This document shows, one piece after another, positions 10,862 through 21,019 of a stretch of DNA of 64,000 nt. Positions within the stretch are counted from its first letter, which is position 1. Each line of letters begins with the position of its first letter. The stretch lies in NCBI RefSeq assembly GCF_012489685.1, contig NC_080044.1:28376369-28440368 (forward strand). Direction: 5' to 3'. The stretch is from Lotus japonicus (lineage: Eukaryota > Streptophyta > Magnoliopsida > Fabales > Fabaceae). The notes under the pieces are model-generated. The model did not search any database. It was not told the origin of the DNA and was given only the letters and a program-made list of their open reading frames with translations. The translations under genes were made by a program, and so were the position numbers.

Positions 10862-12074
10862 TGTAAGATCAAGTTTTGATCTAGTAGTACAACTCATGTT
10901 TTGATGATTACAAGTTAACCTTTTGATATGAACAATTGTGTTACTCTAACGTGTTTTTCTGAGTGTGCTAGTTACAGGCTCTGACCTCAACTCAATCTCA
11001 CACAAATCAGAAGCACTGTGTATAAAGGGTAACCCAAGCAACGCTTTCGCATTCACCATGTTCAGTATGAACAGTGGAAAAGCTTCAGAAGATCTGAAGC
11101 TATACAAACTCTGATGAGGACTCAGTCGCTAGAAGCTCTGAAGATCCAGAAGTTCTGATAGCCAAGAAACACTGAAGGTTCAGATGTTCTGATGGTGTAG
11201 AAGACTCTGAAGATCCAGAAGCTGAATAGTGGAAACTCTGAAGTCCAGAAGCAAGAAACTCTGAAGGCCATGTTCTTCCCTCTGAGTTCAGAATCAGAAG
11301 ATACAATGGTCAGAGGATCTGTGCTTTCCCTCTGACTCTGATCAACCGGCTTCACAAGTTCCAATATGAAGTATTCCCCTGATCAGAAGTCTCCTAGGTT
11401 AAAAGGTCAAGTCGCTATCCAAGTACAAAAGCAAGTGTACCTTCCTGACGACCTACCTAACGATCTCAGCCACAGCAGAAGCTGGATTTTCCAGAACTGC
11501 CCTCCAACGGTAGCATTTCCCATGCAACGCTCAACCCTAATCCTTGGAGTATATATAGAGGCTGAAGATTGAAAGAAGCGGCGAAGAAATATACGAGAAG
11601 CAACACACGCGCAAGATATTCAAAATATTCTAAGCTTTCTTTCATCCTGTAATTTATTTAGTTTACACTCAGCTTATTCAGAAGCAAACCCTTGTAAACA
11701 CCAACCTCAAACAGTTGTTTGATTTTCCTTTAGGAGATCAAGGTTGATCGGATCCTAGAGAAGACTAAGAGAGTGAATCTTAGTGTGAGCTAAGTCAGTG
11801 TAATTGTTAGTCACTTGTAGGTTTCAAGTGCAGTTGTAACTCTTACCTGATTAGTGGATTGCCTTCATTTTAAGAAGGAAGAAATCACCTTAACGGGTGG
11901 ACTGGAGTAGCTTGAGTGATTTATCAAGTGAACCAGGATAAAATCCTTGTGTGCTTTTCTATCTCTATCTTTTGCACTTAGTTCTCGAAAAGATTTGTTA
12001 AAATCTTTAAGGAGGTAGTTTTGTACTGAAAACGTTATTCAAACCCCCCCTTTCTACCGTTTTTCATACCTTCA
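10862..12074 (+). repeat. SIRE-A 5' LTR
   Basis: Starts TGTAAGATCAAG and ends CATACCTTCA. The first 450 bases hold many imperfect copies of short CTGAAGATCCAGAAG-like words (11080-11300). It has a TATA box at 11550-11557. Apparent ORFs on the minus strand around 11100-11364 recur identically at 22000-22264 only because the LTRs are identical. Confidence 0.97.
11550..11557 (+). promoter_or_regulatory. SIRE-A LTR TATA box
   Basis: TATATATA in CCTTGGAG-TATATATA-GAGGCTGAAG, 688 bases into the LTR. This context is conserved in every SIRE LTR of the window (minus 3162-3170, 33597-33605, 46463-46471, 55454-55462; 22450-22457 in the 3' LTR). Confidence 0.75.
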
Positions 12075-12076
12075 AT

Positions 12077-12088
12077 TGGTATCAGAGC
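12077..12088 (+). other. Primer-binding site (tRNA-iMet) of SIRE-A
   Basis: TGGTATCAGAGC two bases after the 5' LTR, complementary to the 3' end of plant initiator-Met tRNA; the primer site for minus-strand DNA synthesis. Confidence 0.9.
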
Positions 12089-12146
12089 GCAAGTTCTTAT
12101 TACCACACCTAACAGTGTTCAGTGATCCGGGCCGGTGTGAAAAACA

Positions 12147-13895
12147 ATGGCTGCCACCACCAGTGAAACTCAAAGAGATGGTTACAACGCAAAGCCTCCT
12201 ATGTTCGATGGTCAAAGGTTCGAATATTGGAAAGATAGACTGGAAAGTTTCTTTCTGGGTTTCGATGCAGATCTCTGGGATATTATTGTGGATGGCTATG
12301 AGCGTCCAGTTGATGCAGATGGCAAGAAGATCCCAAGGTCAGAGATGACTGCAGATCAAAAGAAGCTGTACTCACAACATCACAAAGCAAGAGCAATTCT
12401 TCTAAGTGCTATCTCCTATGAGGAGTACCAGAAGATTACAGATCGTGAGTTTGCTAAAGGCATTTTTGATTCTCTGAAGATGTCTCATGAAGGAAACAAG
12501 AAAGTCAAAGAATCAAAGGCATTGTCTTTGATCCAAAAGTATGAATCCTTCATCATGGAGCCAAATGAGTCCATTGAAGAAATGTTCTCCAGATTTCAAC
12601 TGCTTGTAGCTGGCATACGTCCTCTCAACAAGAGCTACACAACAAAAGATCATGTCATAAGGGTCATCAGGTGTCTTCCTGAAAGTTGGATGCCTTTGGT
12701 GACTTCAATAGAGCACACGAGAGACGTTGAGAATATGAGTTTAGAAGAACTCATCAGCATTTTGAAATGCCATGAGCTGAAGCGCTCAGAGATGCAAGAT
12801 CTCAGGAAAAAGTCCATAGCCTTGAAATCCAAATCTGAAAAGGCTAAGGTTGAGAAGTCAAAGGCTCTTCAAGCTGAAGAAGAAGAATCTGAAGAGGCAT
12901 CAGAAGATTCGGATGAAGATGAGCTGACTCTGATCTCCAAGAGACTCAACCGCATCTGGAAGCACAGGCAGAGCAAGTTCAAAGGCTCTGGAAAGGCAAG
13001 AGGAAAGTCTGAATCCTCAGGTCAGAAGAAGTCATCAATCAAGGAAGTCACTTGCTTTGAGTGCAAAGAATCAGGGCACTACAAAAGTGACTGTCCAAAA
13101 TTGAAGAAGGACAAGAAGCCAAAGAAGCACTTCAAGACCAAGAAGAGTCTGATGGTGACATTTGATGAATCAGAGTCAGAGGATGTTGACTCTGGTGGTG
13201 AAGTCCAAGGACTCATGGCAATTGTCAAAGACAAGGAAGCAGAGTCAAAGGAAGCTGTTGACTCTGACTCAGAATCAGAAGGAGATCCTAACTCAGACGA
13301 TGAAAATGAGGTATTTGCTTCCTTCTCTACCTCTGAACTGAAACATGCTTTGTCTGATATCATGGATAAGTATAACTCCTTGTTGTCTAAGCATAAGAAG
13401 CTGAAAAAGAACTTATCTGCTGTTTCTAAAACTCCTTCTGAACATGAGAAAATCATATCTGATTTGAAAAATGATAACCATGCTTTAGTTAATTCTAACT
13501 CTGTGCTTAAGAATCAAATTGCTAAGTTAGAAGAAGTTATTGCCTGCGATGCCTCTGATAGTAAGCATGAATCTAAGTATGAAAAATCTTTTCAAAGATT
13601 CCTTGCTAAAAGCGTAGATAGAAGCTTAATGGCTTCAATGATCTATGGCGTAAGCAGAAATGGAATGCATGGCATTGGCTATTCTAAACCAATTAGAAAT
13701 GAGCCTTCTGTGTCTAAAGCTAAATCCTTGTATGAATGCTTTGTTCCCTCTAGTACCATATTGCCTGATCCTGTACCTGCTAAAGTTGCAAAAAACCCTC
13801 TTAAAAAGGGATCTTTCTCTATGACTAAATATCATGCAAATATTCCTTTAAAATATTATGTTGAGACACCCAAGGTGATCAGAACCTCTGGGTAA
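12147..13895 (+). CDS. gag: SIRE-A Gag
   Basis: 582-residue capsid-type protein of a Copia element. The ATG at 12147 is the first after the primer site and its product (MAATTSETQ-DGYNAKPPMFDG) matches the start of SIRE-C and SIRE-D. The N-terminal part resembles the Copia gag-polypeptide family (FDGQRFEYWKDRLESF, then RFQLLVAGIRPL). A CCHC zinc knuckle C303-X2-C306-X4-H311-X4-C316 follows. The C-terminal third is acidic, then a helix-rich stretch. It ends at a single TAA (13893-13895) after TSG. The pol frame continues in the same frame beyond that stop. In SIRE-C the matching place has four Gs instead of three, which extends gag in another frame, so the TAA may be a derived state caused by loss of one G. 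Confidence 0.93.
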   Translation: MAATTSETQRDGYNAKPPMFDGQRFEYWKDRLESFFLGFDADLWDIIVDGYERPVDADGKKIPRSEMTADQKKLYSQHHKARAILLSAISYEEYQKITDREFAKGIFDSLKMSHEGNKKVKESKALSLIQKYESFIMEPNESIEEMFSRFQLLVAGIRPLNKSYTTKDHVIRVIRCLPESWMPLVTSIEHTRDVENMSLEELISILKCHELKRSEMQDLRKKSIALKSKSEKAKVEKSKALQAEEEESEEASEDSDEDELTLISKRLNRIWKHRQSKFKGSGKARGKSESSGQKKSSIKEVTCFECKESGHYKSDCPKLKKDKKPKKHFKTKKSLMVTFDESESEDVDSGGEVQGLMAIVKDKEAESKEAVDSDSESEGDPNSDDENEVFASFSTSELKHALSDIMDKYNSLLSKHKKLKKNLSAVSKTPSEHEKIISDLKNDNHALVNSNSVLKNQIAKLEEVIACDASDSKHESKYEKSFQRFLAKSVDRSLMASMIYGVSRNGMHGIGYSKPIRNEPSVSKAKSLYECFVPSSTILPDPVPAKVAKNPLKKGSFSMTKYHANIPLKYYVETPKVIRTSG

Positions 13896-13943
13896 CTAAC
13901 AAAAGAGGACCCAGAAAGTGGGTACCTAAGGACAAGATTATCT

Positions 13944-16900
13944 ATGTTGCAGATATCCTTGATAGCTCCACTGAAACACCAATCATGGTATCTGGACAGT
14001 GGATGCTCGCGTCACATGACGGGAGAAAAGCGTATGTTCCGAGAGCTGAAACTTAAGCCTGGAGGCGAAGTTGGCTTCGGAGGAAATGAAAAGGGTAAAA
14101 TTATTGGTACTGGTACTATTTGTGTAGATAGTAGTCCATGCATTGATAATGTTTTATTGGTAGACGGCTTAACACATAACTTATTGTCTATAAGTCAATT
14201 AGCTGACAAGGGTTATGATGTTATATTCAATCAAAAGTCCTGCCGGGCTGTAAGTCAGATCGATGGCTCTGTTCTGTTTAACAGCAAGAGGAAGAACAAC
14301 ATTTATAAGATCAGATTATCTGAGTTGGAGGCTCAGAATGTGAAGTGCCTTCTGTCTGTTAATGAAGAGCAGTGGGTATGGCATAGACGGTTAGGGCATG
14401 CCAGTATGAGAAAGATTTCTCAGCTGAGCAAGCTAAACCTTGTCAGGGGCTTACCCAATCTGAAGTTCGCTTCAGACGCTCTTTGTGAAGCATGTCAGAA
14501 AGGCAAATTCACAAAAGTCCCCTTCAAGGCAAAGAATGTTGTCTCAACCTCAAGGCCGTTAGAACTTCTTCATATCGACCTGTTTGGACCAGTGAAAACT
14601 GAGTCTATAGGTGGCAAGAGATATGGGATGGTTATCGTTGATGACTATAGCCGCTGGACATGGGTAAAGTTTCTAACCCGCAAGGATGAGTCTCATGCTG
14701 TGTTCTCTACCTTCATTGCTCAAGTGCAAAACGAGAAGGCTTGTAGAATTGTGCGTGTCAGAAGTGACCATGGTGGAGAGTTTGAGAATGACAAGTTTGA
14801 GAGTCTGTTTGATTCCTATGGAATTGCACATGATTTCTCTGGTCCCAGAACTCCTCAACAAAATGGTGTTGTTGAGAGGAAGAACAGAACTCTTCAGGAG
14901 ATGGCTAGAACCATGCTCCAAGAAACTGGCATGGCTAAGCACTTTTGGGCAGAGGCAGTAAATACAGCATGTTACATTCAGAATAGAATCTCTGTGAGAC
15001 CAATTCTGAATAAGACTCCTTATGAATTGTGGAAGAACATAAAACCCAACATTTCTTATTTTCATCCTTTTGGCTGTGTTTGTTATGTTCTCAATACTAA
15101 GGATAGATTGCATAAATTTGATGCTAAGTCTTCTAAGTGTCTATTACTTGGTTATTCTGATAGATCTAAAGGTTTTAGATTTTATAATACTGATGCTAAG
15201 ACTATTGAAGAATCTATTCATGTTAGATTTGATGATAAGCTTGACTCTGACCAGTCAAAGCTAGTTGAAAAGTTTGCAGATTTAAGCATTAATGTTTCTG
15301 ACAAAGGCAAAGCTCCAGAGGAAGTTGAGCCAGAGGAAGATGAACCAGAGGAAGAAGCTGGTCCCTCTAACTCACAAACTCTGAAGAAGAGCAGAATCAC
15401 TGCAGCTCATCCTAAGGAATTGATTCTGGGCAACAAAGATGAACCAGTCAGAACCAGATCTGCCTTCAGACCCTCTGAAGAGACCTTACTGAGTCTGAAA
15501 GGATTGGTGTCCTTAATTGAACCCAAGTCCATAGATGAAGCTCTTCAGGACAAGAATTGGATTCTGGCCATGGAAGAAGAATTGAATCAATTCTCCAAGA
15601 ACGATGTTTGGAGCTTAGTGAAGAAGCCTGAGAATGTCCATGTTATTGGAACGAAATGGGTATTCAGAAACAAGCTAAATGAGAAAGGAGATGTAGTCAG
15701 AAACAAGGCAAGGCTAGTTGCTCAAGGCTACAGCCAGCAGGAAGGAATAGACTACACTGAAACATTTGCTCCAGTAGCTAGACTGGAGGCAATCAGACTA
15801 TTGATCTCTTTCTCAGTAAATCACAACATAATTCTACATCAGATGGACGTAAAGAGTGCCTTCCTAAATGGTTATATCTCAGAGGAAGTCTATGTTCATC
15901 AACCCCCAGGTTTTGAAGATGAAAAGAAACCAGACCATGTGTTCAAATTGAAGAAATCACTCTACGGTTTGAAGCAAGCTCCCAGAGCATGGTATGAGAG
16001 ACTTAGCTCATTCCTTCTGGAGAATGAGTTTGTAAGGGGTAAAGTAGATACAACTCTCTTTTGCAAGACTTATAAAGATGATATCTTAATTGTGCAAATT
16101 TATGTTGATGATATTATATTTGGTTCTGCTAATCAATCTCTATGCAAAGAATTTTCTGAGATGATGCAGGCTGAATTTGAGATGAGTATGATGGGAGAAT
16201 TAAAGTACTTTCTGGGAATACAAGTTAATCAAACACCAGAAGGAACATATATCCATCAGAGCAAGTACACTAAAGAACTTCTGAAGAAGTTCAATATGCT
16301 GGAATCTACAGTGGCCAAGACTCCAATGCATCCAACATGCATTCTGGAAAAAGAAGATATAAGTGGTAAAGTATGTCAGAAGCTCTATCGTGGCATGATA
16401 GGTTCACTTCTATACTTAACTGCATCTAGGCCAGACATATTATTTAGTGTTCATTTATGTGCTCGTTTCCAATCAGATCCAAGGGAAACTCACTTAACTG
16501 CTGTTAAGAGGATCCTAAGGTATCTGAAAGGCACCACTAACCTTGGCTTGATGTATAAGAAAACATCAGAGTATAAGCTTTCAGGTTATTGTGATGCTGA
16601 TTATGCTGGAGATAGAACAGAGAGAAAAAGTACTTCTGGAAATTGTCAATTTCTGGGAAGCAATCTAGTCTCATGGGCAAGCAAGAGGCAATCAACCATT
16701 GCACTATCAACTGCAGAGGCAGAATATATCTCAGCAGCAATATGCAGCACTCAGATGCTCTGGATGAAACATCAGCTGGAGGATTATCAGATCCTTGAGA
16801 GCAATATCCCAATCTATTGTGATAACACTGCTGCAATTTCATTGAGTAAGAATCCTATCTTGCATTCAAGGGCAAAGCACATTGAGGTAAAGTATCATTT

Positions 16901-17048
16901 TATTAGAGATTATGTACAGAAGGGCGTACTTCTTCTGAAGTTTGTTGATACTGACCATCAATGGGCAGATATCTTTACAAAGCCCTTAGCTGAAGATAGA
17001 TTTAATTTTATTCTGAAAAATCTAAGCATGGACTTTTGTCCAGAGTGA
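13944..17048 (+). CDS. pol: SIRE-A Pol polyprotein
   Basis: Uninterrupted 1034-residue frame; the same frame is open back to 13896, just after the gag stop. Domains in order: aspartic protease (D18-S-G-C), GAG-pre-integrase (WHRRLGHAS), zinc-binding CEACQKGK, integrase core with D212, D275 and E311 (35 residues between the last two), reverse transcriptase of the Copia type ([33 protein letters not shown], catalytic YVDDI at 720-724), and RNase H ([24 protein letters not shown]). All catalytic residues I can check are present. The Met at 13944 is unlikely to be a true start; expression probably needs readthrough or frameshifting from gag. It ends MDFCPE-TGA. With near-identical LTRs this copy may still be competent. 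Confidence 0.95.
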   Translation: MLQISLIAPLKHQSWYLDSGCSRHMTGEKRMFRELKLKPGGEVGFGGNEKGKIIGTGTICVDSSPCIDNVLLVDGLTHNLLSISQLADKGYDVIFNQKSCRAVSQIDGSVLFNSKRKNNIYKIRLSELEAQNVKCLLSVNEEQWVWHRRLGHASMRKISQLSKLNLVRGLPNLKFASDALCEACQKGKFTKVPFKAKNVVSTSRPLELLHIDLFGPVKTESIGGKRYGMVIVDDYSRWTWVKFLTRKDESHAVFSTFIAQVQNEKACRIVRVRSDHGGEFENDKFESLFDSYGIAHDFSGPRTPQQNGVVERKNRTLQEMARTMLQETGMAKHFWAEAVNTACYIQNRISVRPILNKTPYELWKNIKPNISYFHPFGCVCYVLNTKDRLHKFDAKSSKCLLLGYSDRSKGFRFYNTDAKTIEESIHVRFDDKLDSDQSKLVEKFADLSINVSDKGKAPEEVEPEEDEPEEEAGPSNSQTLKKSRITAAHPKELILGNKDEPVRTRSAFRPSEETLLSLKGLVSLIEPKSIDEALQDKNWILAMEEELNQFSKNDVWSLVKKPENVHVIGTKWVFRNKLNEKGDVVRNKARLVAQGYSQQEGIDYTETFAPVARLEAIRLLISFSVNHNIILHQMDVKSAFLNGYISEEVYVHQPPGFEDEKKPDHVFKLKKSLYGLKQAPRAWYERLSSFLLENEFVRGKVDTTLFCKTYKDDILIVQIYVDDIIFGSANQSLCKEFSEMMQAEFEMSMMGELKYFLGIQVNQTPEGTYIHQSKYTKELLKKFNMLESTVAKTPMHPTCILEKEDISGKVCQKLYRGMIGSLLYLTASRPDILFSVHLCARFQSDPRETHLTAVKRILRYLKGTTNLGLMYKKTSEYKLSGYCDADYAGDRTERKSTSGNCQFLGSNLVSWASKRQSTIALSTAEAEYISAAICSTQMLWMKHQLEDYQILESNIPIYCDNTAAISLSKNPILHSRAKHIEVKYHFIRDYVQKGVLLLKFVDTDHQWADIFTKPLAEDRFNFILKNLSMDFCPE

Positions 17049-17292
17049 AGATGGATCAGAACCTCTGACTATGATACTTCTTGATCAGAAGATGTCTAGT
17101 TCAGAAGGTAACTCAATCAGAGTGTGTGTGCCCACTGGTACTGACTCTGAAGCTGAGACAACAACACGTGCGTCAGAATTTCTGATGCATAGTTCCTTGT
17201 GCCCGTGTGACAGTCTGTTATGATTGCGTGTAGATATGCTTATCTCCTGTGTGTGATTGTGTATTTTACTGTTACTATCTATCTTTAATTTT
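17049..17292 (+). other. pol-env spacer of SIRE-A
   Basis: Non-coding spacer that aligns with 60953-61194 in SIRE-C (shared GATGGATCAGAACCTCTGAC, CTTGTGCCCGTGTGACAG). No ORF. Confidence 0.7.
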
Positions 17293-17491
17293 CAACCGTT
17301 GATCTTAAAGTGCTTTTTGAATCAACAACGGTTATTTGATAAAACCCACTATACACACACGTTCTCTCTCACTTCCGGTTTTCACTCTCGCACTCTCTGT
17401 TTTTCAAAACCGCCTCCTTCGTGTTTTCTCTCTCGATCACTCCTCATCCTTCAAACTTCATCTTCTACCTCAAACCCTCAACCTCTTCAAA
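17293..17491 (+). promoter_or_regulatory. Promoter- and 5'UTR-like leader of env-like gene
   Basis: Starts with an inverted repeat (CAACCGTTGAT ... ATCAACAACGGTT, 17293-17333). Then comes CCCACTATACACACACG with a TATA-like core at about 17350-17354, followed by about 130 bases of CT-rich, gene-leader-like sequence up to the ATG at 17492. The same order occurs in SIRE-C (inverted repeat 61195-61234, TATACACA at 61251-61258, ATG 61389). This suggests separate transcription of the env-like gene; inference only. Confidence 0.4.
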
Positions 17492-20341
17492 ATGGTGAGA
17501 CAAACCAGAAGATCTACTGCAGATGCACCTCAGTTCCCTCACATGGTAGTCGGTTTGGCAACGGGTCAACAAGGCTCTGAGAACCCAGCACAAGAACAAG
17601 CTCAAGCTCAAGAGCAGGTTGTTCCTATTGCAGAACGGGGCTGTGCCGTTCACTGTGTATTTCCTCCTGAGGAACTCCAAGTCCTGGCAGAATGGAGATT
17701 CAACCTCGACAACTTGGCTGCTAATGGGTTTGATCTTCGTCCTGAAGTCCAAGCTCAAGGTTGGGGAAACTACTTCAATCGACTTCGAGGACCGGTGTAT
17801 GAGAAGCTAGTAAAGGAATTCTGGAAGCACGCTGATTGTGATGACACTCAGGTAGTCTCCTACATACTGGGTAGGAAGATCATCATCACGGAGAAGTCAT
17901 TCGTGAATCTGCTTGGTGCAGAAACTGCTCATGGGTATCGGTTCTCACTAACGGAATCGAAGCTGAAACCCAGAACCAAGGACATAGTCAACAAGGCCCT
18001 GTACACCACTTTCAAACCGGGCAAGACGAGCTACAAGGTGATGGACCTTCATCCCAAACTCAGGATCTGGCACAAGATCCTGCTCAACTGCATCAATCAG
18101 CGACCAAAGGGAAGTTCTCCAGACTACATCAACTTCAACCAGAAGGCGATGCTGTTCTTCATTCAAGACAAGGAGAAGATCTGCCTTCCCTACTTCCTGT
18201 TCTCCTATTTGAAGGAATGCATCCGGAAGTCTCGCACCACCGCCTCCATCAAGTCAGCCATCAAATATATCCCTTTTGAGAGGCTGCTCTCAGACTTTCT
18301 CATTGAAAGCAACTTGGTGCAAGATTTGATCAATGCTGGTTGCACAGAGGACTTGAGCACAATTGTCAGTGACGTCTTCACTGCCAACTCTTTGAAGAAG
18401 ATGGGCTTAATCCAGAAGAAGATTGCTCCTGCTCATGAAGACACATCTTCTGAGATCAGAGGAAGAAGAATGCCTCTGAATAACTACCCTCTGTGGACTC
18501 AAGCAGACCATCCTGAAGCCATCAGATGCTATGTTGAAGACCTCAGGGCTCAAGGATTCGAGATTGACCTTGATGATTTTGTCAGCAGACTTCCACCAGC
18601 TCCAGAGTATTCTTCTCCTCCAAAGAAGAAAACCAAGAGGAAGATGGTTCTGGAAGATTCCTCAGAGGAATCTGATGTCCCTCTGGTCAAGAAACCGAAG
18701 AGCAAGCCTGCTGATGATGATGGTGATGATAGTGAGGATGGTCCTCCAAAGAAGAAGCAGAAGAAAGTCAGAATTGTGGTGAAGCCTACTCGGGTGGAAC
18801 CAGCTGCTGCAGAGGTCAGAAGGACTGAAGCTCCTGCCAGAGTGACTCGATCATCAGCACATACAAGTAAGCCTGCACTTACCTCTGATGATGATTTGAA
18901 TTTATTTGATGCACTCCCGATTTCTGCCTTACTCCAACACTCTTCAAATCCCCTCACTCCTATTCCTGAAACCCAACCAGCCGCACAAACCACCTCTCCA
19001 CCACATTCCCCAAGATCTTCCTTCTTTCAACCTTCTCCTACTGAAGCACCTCTCTGGAATTTGCTTCAGAACCAACCCTCTAGGTCAGAAGATCCAACCT
19101 CTCTCCTTACCATTCCATACGACCCATTACCTTCTGAACCCATCATCCATGACCAAACCGAGCCCAACCAAACAGAACCACAACCCAGAACGTCTGATCA
19201 CCCTGCTCCCAGAGCATCAGCACGTCCTGCTGTCAGACCCACGGATACAGACTCTTCATCAGCCTTCACACCTGTATCCTTCCCCATCAATGTGATTGAC
19301 TTTCCTCCCTCCAACACTTCTGAATCAATTAGAAAATTCATGGAGGTTAGGAAAGAGAAGGTATCTGCCTTGGAAGAATATTACCTTACATGTCCAAGCC
19401 CTAGGCAATATCCTGGCCCTAGACCTGAACGTCTAGTTGACCCAGATGAACCTATCTTGGCCAATCCTATCCAAGAGGCAGACCCCTTAGTCCAACAAGC
19501 TCACCCTGTCCCTGACCAACAAGAGCCAATTCAACCAGACCCTGAACCTGAACAATCAGTGTCTAACCAATCCTCGGTTAGATCACCTCACCCTCTGGTT
19601 GAAACTTCAGACCCTCACCGTGGAACCTCTGAACCCAATGCTCCCATAATTAACATTGGTTCTCCACAAGGTGCCTCTGAAGCTCATAGCAGCAATCACC
19701 CAGCCTCTCCTGCACCCAACCTCTCCATCATTCCCTATACTCACCTTCAACCCACATCTCTCTCTGAGTGCATCAATATTTTCAATCATGAAGCCTCCTT
19801 GAGGCTCCGTAATGTGCACGGTCAGACTGATCTCAGCGAGAATGCTGACAATGTGGCTGATGAGTGGAACAATTTGAGCACTTGGCTAGTGGCTCAGTTT
19901 CCCGTTATGCTGCAGCTCCTGCATGCAGAGGGCAGTCAGAGCATTGAGGCTGCAAAGCAAAGGTTTGCTAGGAGGGTGGCTCTTCACGAACTAGAACAGA
20001 GAAACAAGCTTCTTGAAGCCATTGAAGAAGCCAAGAGAAAGAAAGAACAAGACGAAGAAGCTGCACGTCAAGCAGCAGCTAAGGCTGAACAAGCAAGACT
20101 TGAGGCAGAGCGTCTTGAAGCTGAGGCTGAGGCAGAGCGACTTGCACCAGTTATGTTTACTCCTGCTGCTTCTGCTTCCGTTCCAGAACCTCAAGCTGCT
20201 CAGAACGTTCCTTCCAGCTCTACTCAGACAAGCTCATCCAGACTCGACATCATGGAACAACGTCTTGACACTCATGAATCCATGCTGATTGAGATGAAGC
20301 AAATGATGATGGAACTTCTGCGCCGTACTGACAAACCTTAG
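17492..20341 (+). CDS. SIRE-A envelope-like protein
   Basis: 949-residue product. I chose the ATG at 17492 (MVRQTRRS) because SIRE-C has the matching MARQTRNK start; the open frame extends upstream into leader-like DNA. The N-terminal 380 residues are the best conserved with SIRE-C (AERGCAVHC, LRPEVQAQGW, LHPKLRIWHKILLNCINQRP, FSYLKECIRKSR). Then come basic, nuclear-signal-like runs (about residues 377-383 and 419-425) in acidic surroundings, a long Ser/Pro-rich middle, and an Ala/Glu/Arg coiled coil (about 827-886) with a short heptad tail ending LLRRTDKP. SIRE elements of soybean are known for such env-like genes; a role in fusion is unproven. No obvious signal peptide or strong membrane segment is visible. 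It is out of frame with pol and about 440 bases after it, so simple stop suppression from pol cannot make it. Confidence 0.88.
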   Translation: MVRQTRRSTADAPQFPHMVVGLATGQQGSENPAQEQAQAQEQVVPIAERGCAVHCVFPPEELQVLAEWRFNLDNLAANGFDLRPEVQAQGWGNYFNRLRGPVYEKLVKEFWKHADCDDTQVVSYILGRKIIITEKSFVNLLGAETAHGYRFSLTESKLKPRTKDIVNKALYTTFKPGKTSYKVMDLHPKLRIWHKILLNCINQRPKGSSPDYINFNQKAMLFFIQDKEKICLPYFLFSYLKECIRKSRTTASIKSAIKYIPFERLLSDFLIESNLVQDLINAGCTEDLSTIVSDVFTANSLKKMGLIQKKIAPAHEDTSSEIRGRRMPLNNYPLWTQADHPEAIRCYVEDLRAQGFEIDLDDFVSRLPPAPEYSSPPKKKTKRKMVLEDSSEESDVPLVKKPKSKPADDDGDDSEDGPPKKKQKKVRIVVKPTRVEPAAAEVRRTEAPARVTRSSAHTSKPALTSDDDLNLFDALPISALLQHSSNPLTPIPETQPAAQTTSPPHSPRSSFFQPSPTEAPLWNLLQNQPSRSEDPTSLLTIPYDPLPSEPIIHDQTEPNQTEPQPRTSDHPAPRASARPAVRPTDTDSSSAFTPVSFPINVIDFPPSNTSESIRKFMEVRKEKVSALEEYYLTCPSPRQYPGPRPERLVDPDEPILANPIQEADPLVQQAHPVPDQQEPIQPDPEPEQSVSNQSSVRSPHPLVETSDPHRGTSEPNAPIINIGSPQGASEAHSSNHPASPAPNLSIIPYTHLQPTSLSECINIFNHEASLRLRNVHGQTDLSENADNVADEWNNLSTWLVAQFPVMLQLLHAEGSQSIEAAKQRFARRVALHELEQRNKLLEAIEEAKRKKEQDEEAARQAAAKAEQARLEAERLEAEAEAERLAPVMFTPAASASVPEPQAAQNVPSSSTQTSSSRLDIMEQRLDTHESMLIEMKQMMMELLRRTDKP

Positions 20342-20559
20342 TCTTAGGATCTCTTCTTTTTCTTCTTTCGTTTACTTTGTTTTCCTTTTTGTTAAACTCT
20401 GTTTATTCTTTTTAGTTACTTATTTTCATTTGTTCGTTTGTGATTCTATATGCATATATCTATATATATTTGTGTCACATATGTTTGCAAAACCTGGTTT
20501 ATTCATAATTGTTCTATGTTTACATCATACTTCTTTCCATCATACATTATTCCCTATAT
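20342..20559. other. Gap between convergent env-like and antisense ORFs
   Basis: T-rich on the plus strand, no ORF. It would form the 3' end region of both convergent transcripts. Confidence 0.4.
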
Positions 20560-20952
20560 CTAGAATGGAGGATCCTTCCTCATTCTTCTGCATTCTTGGC
20601 GCTGCTCCACTCTTTCCTTCTCCAGACGATCCAGTGTATACTCTATGTTGCCGAGTCTGATGCTCAGCTCCTCTCTCTCTAGACTATCTTCTGTCGTCTT
20701 AAGTCTCTTTTCCACAGTCTCCTTCTCTTCCAGCAGATTCAGCTCCCGCTGGCAAAGCCCCTGAATCTCCTCCACGAAGCAGAGGAACTCCTTCAGATCT
20801 TTCTCCATCTCTGGACCAAGATCTTCTTCCAGCAGTGTCTTCGTCAGCTCTTGTATGGTCTTTGTACCATCGGGATGCCTAATATTGAGGAACATATCTT
20901 CCTCAAAAGCCTTCCTTCTGAGCTCTTCTAATGTCGTTCTGTATGATGCCAT
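20560..20952 (-). CDS. SIRE antisense coiled-coil ORF
   Basis: 130-residue minus-strand ORF (MASYRTTLEELRRK...RRMRKDPPF) opposite to the element's own genes, between the env-like gene and the 3' LTR. I chose the ATG at 20952, not the upstream one at 21027, because SIRE-B has an ATG at the same place and the TATA-like TATAAGA (21013-21019) lies between the two. The protein is almost entirely charged or Leu residues and predicted helical. Its last 85 residues align with the SIRE-B ORF (4731-4997). Conservation between two diverged SIRE copies argues that it is a real element gene rather than chance. I do not recognise the family; capture of a host gene fragment is possible. Confidence 0.65.
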   Translation of the reverse strand: MASYRTTLEELRRKAFEEDMFLNIRHPDGTKTIQELTKTLLEEDLGPEMEKDLKEFLCFVEEIQGLCQRELNLLEEKETVEKRLKTTEDSLEREELSIRLGNIEYTLDRLEKERVEQRQECRRMRKDPPF

Positions 20953-21012
20953 TTTTTTCTTACTGAAAATTATTCGAGGTGTGAAGCTTACCTTTCTCTC
21001 CAACGTTTCTTT

Positions 21013-21019
21013 TCTTATA
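21013..21019 (-). promoter_or_regulatory. TATA-like box of SIRE-A antisense ORF
   Basis: Minus-strand TATAAGA about 60-67 bases before the ATG at 20952, at the position of TATAAAA in SIRE-B (4612-4618). Confidence 0.45.

Noticed and set aside
11100..11364. Minus-strand ORFs of 68 and 80 residues, repeated identically at 22000-22264
   Set aside because: They lie in the LTR and recur only because the two LTRs are identical; composition follows the CTGAAGATCC repeats.
12077..12088. tRNA-like match
   Set aside because: Only the complement of the 3' end of initiator-Met tRNA is present; it is a primer-binding site, as at 41629, 46984 and 55983.
14673..15113. 146-residue minus-strand ORF, also at 58577-59017
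   Set aside because: Antisense shadow of the conserved integrase region of pol.
17046..17060. Stop suppression from pol into the env-like gene, as in soybean SIRE1
   Set aside because: pol ends in TGA, several hundred bases and a different frame separate it from the env-like ATG.
18550..18993. 147-residue minus-strand ORF opposite the env-like gene (counterpart at 62525-62872)
   Set aside because: Ser/Gly-rich shadow of the Lys/Asp/Pro-rich coding strand; not conserved in extent.
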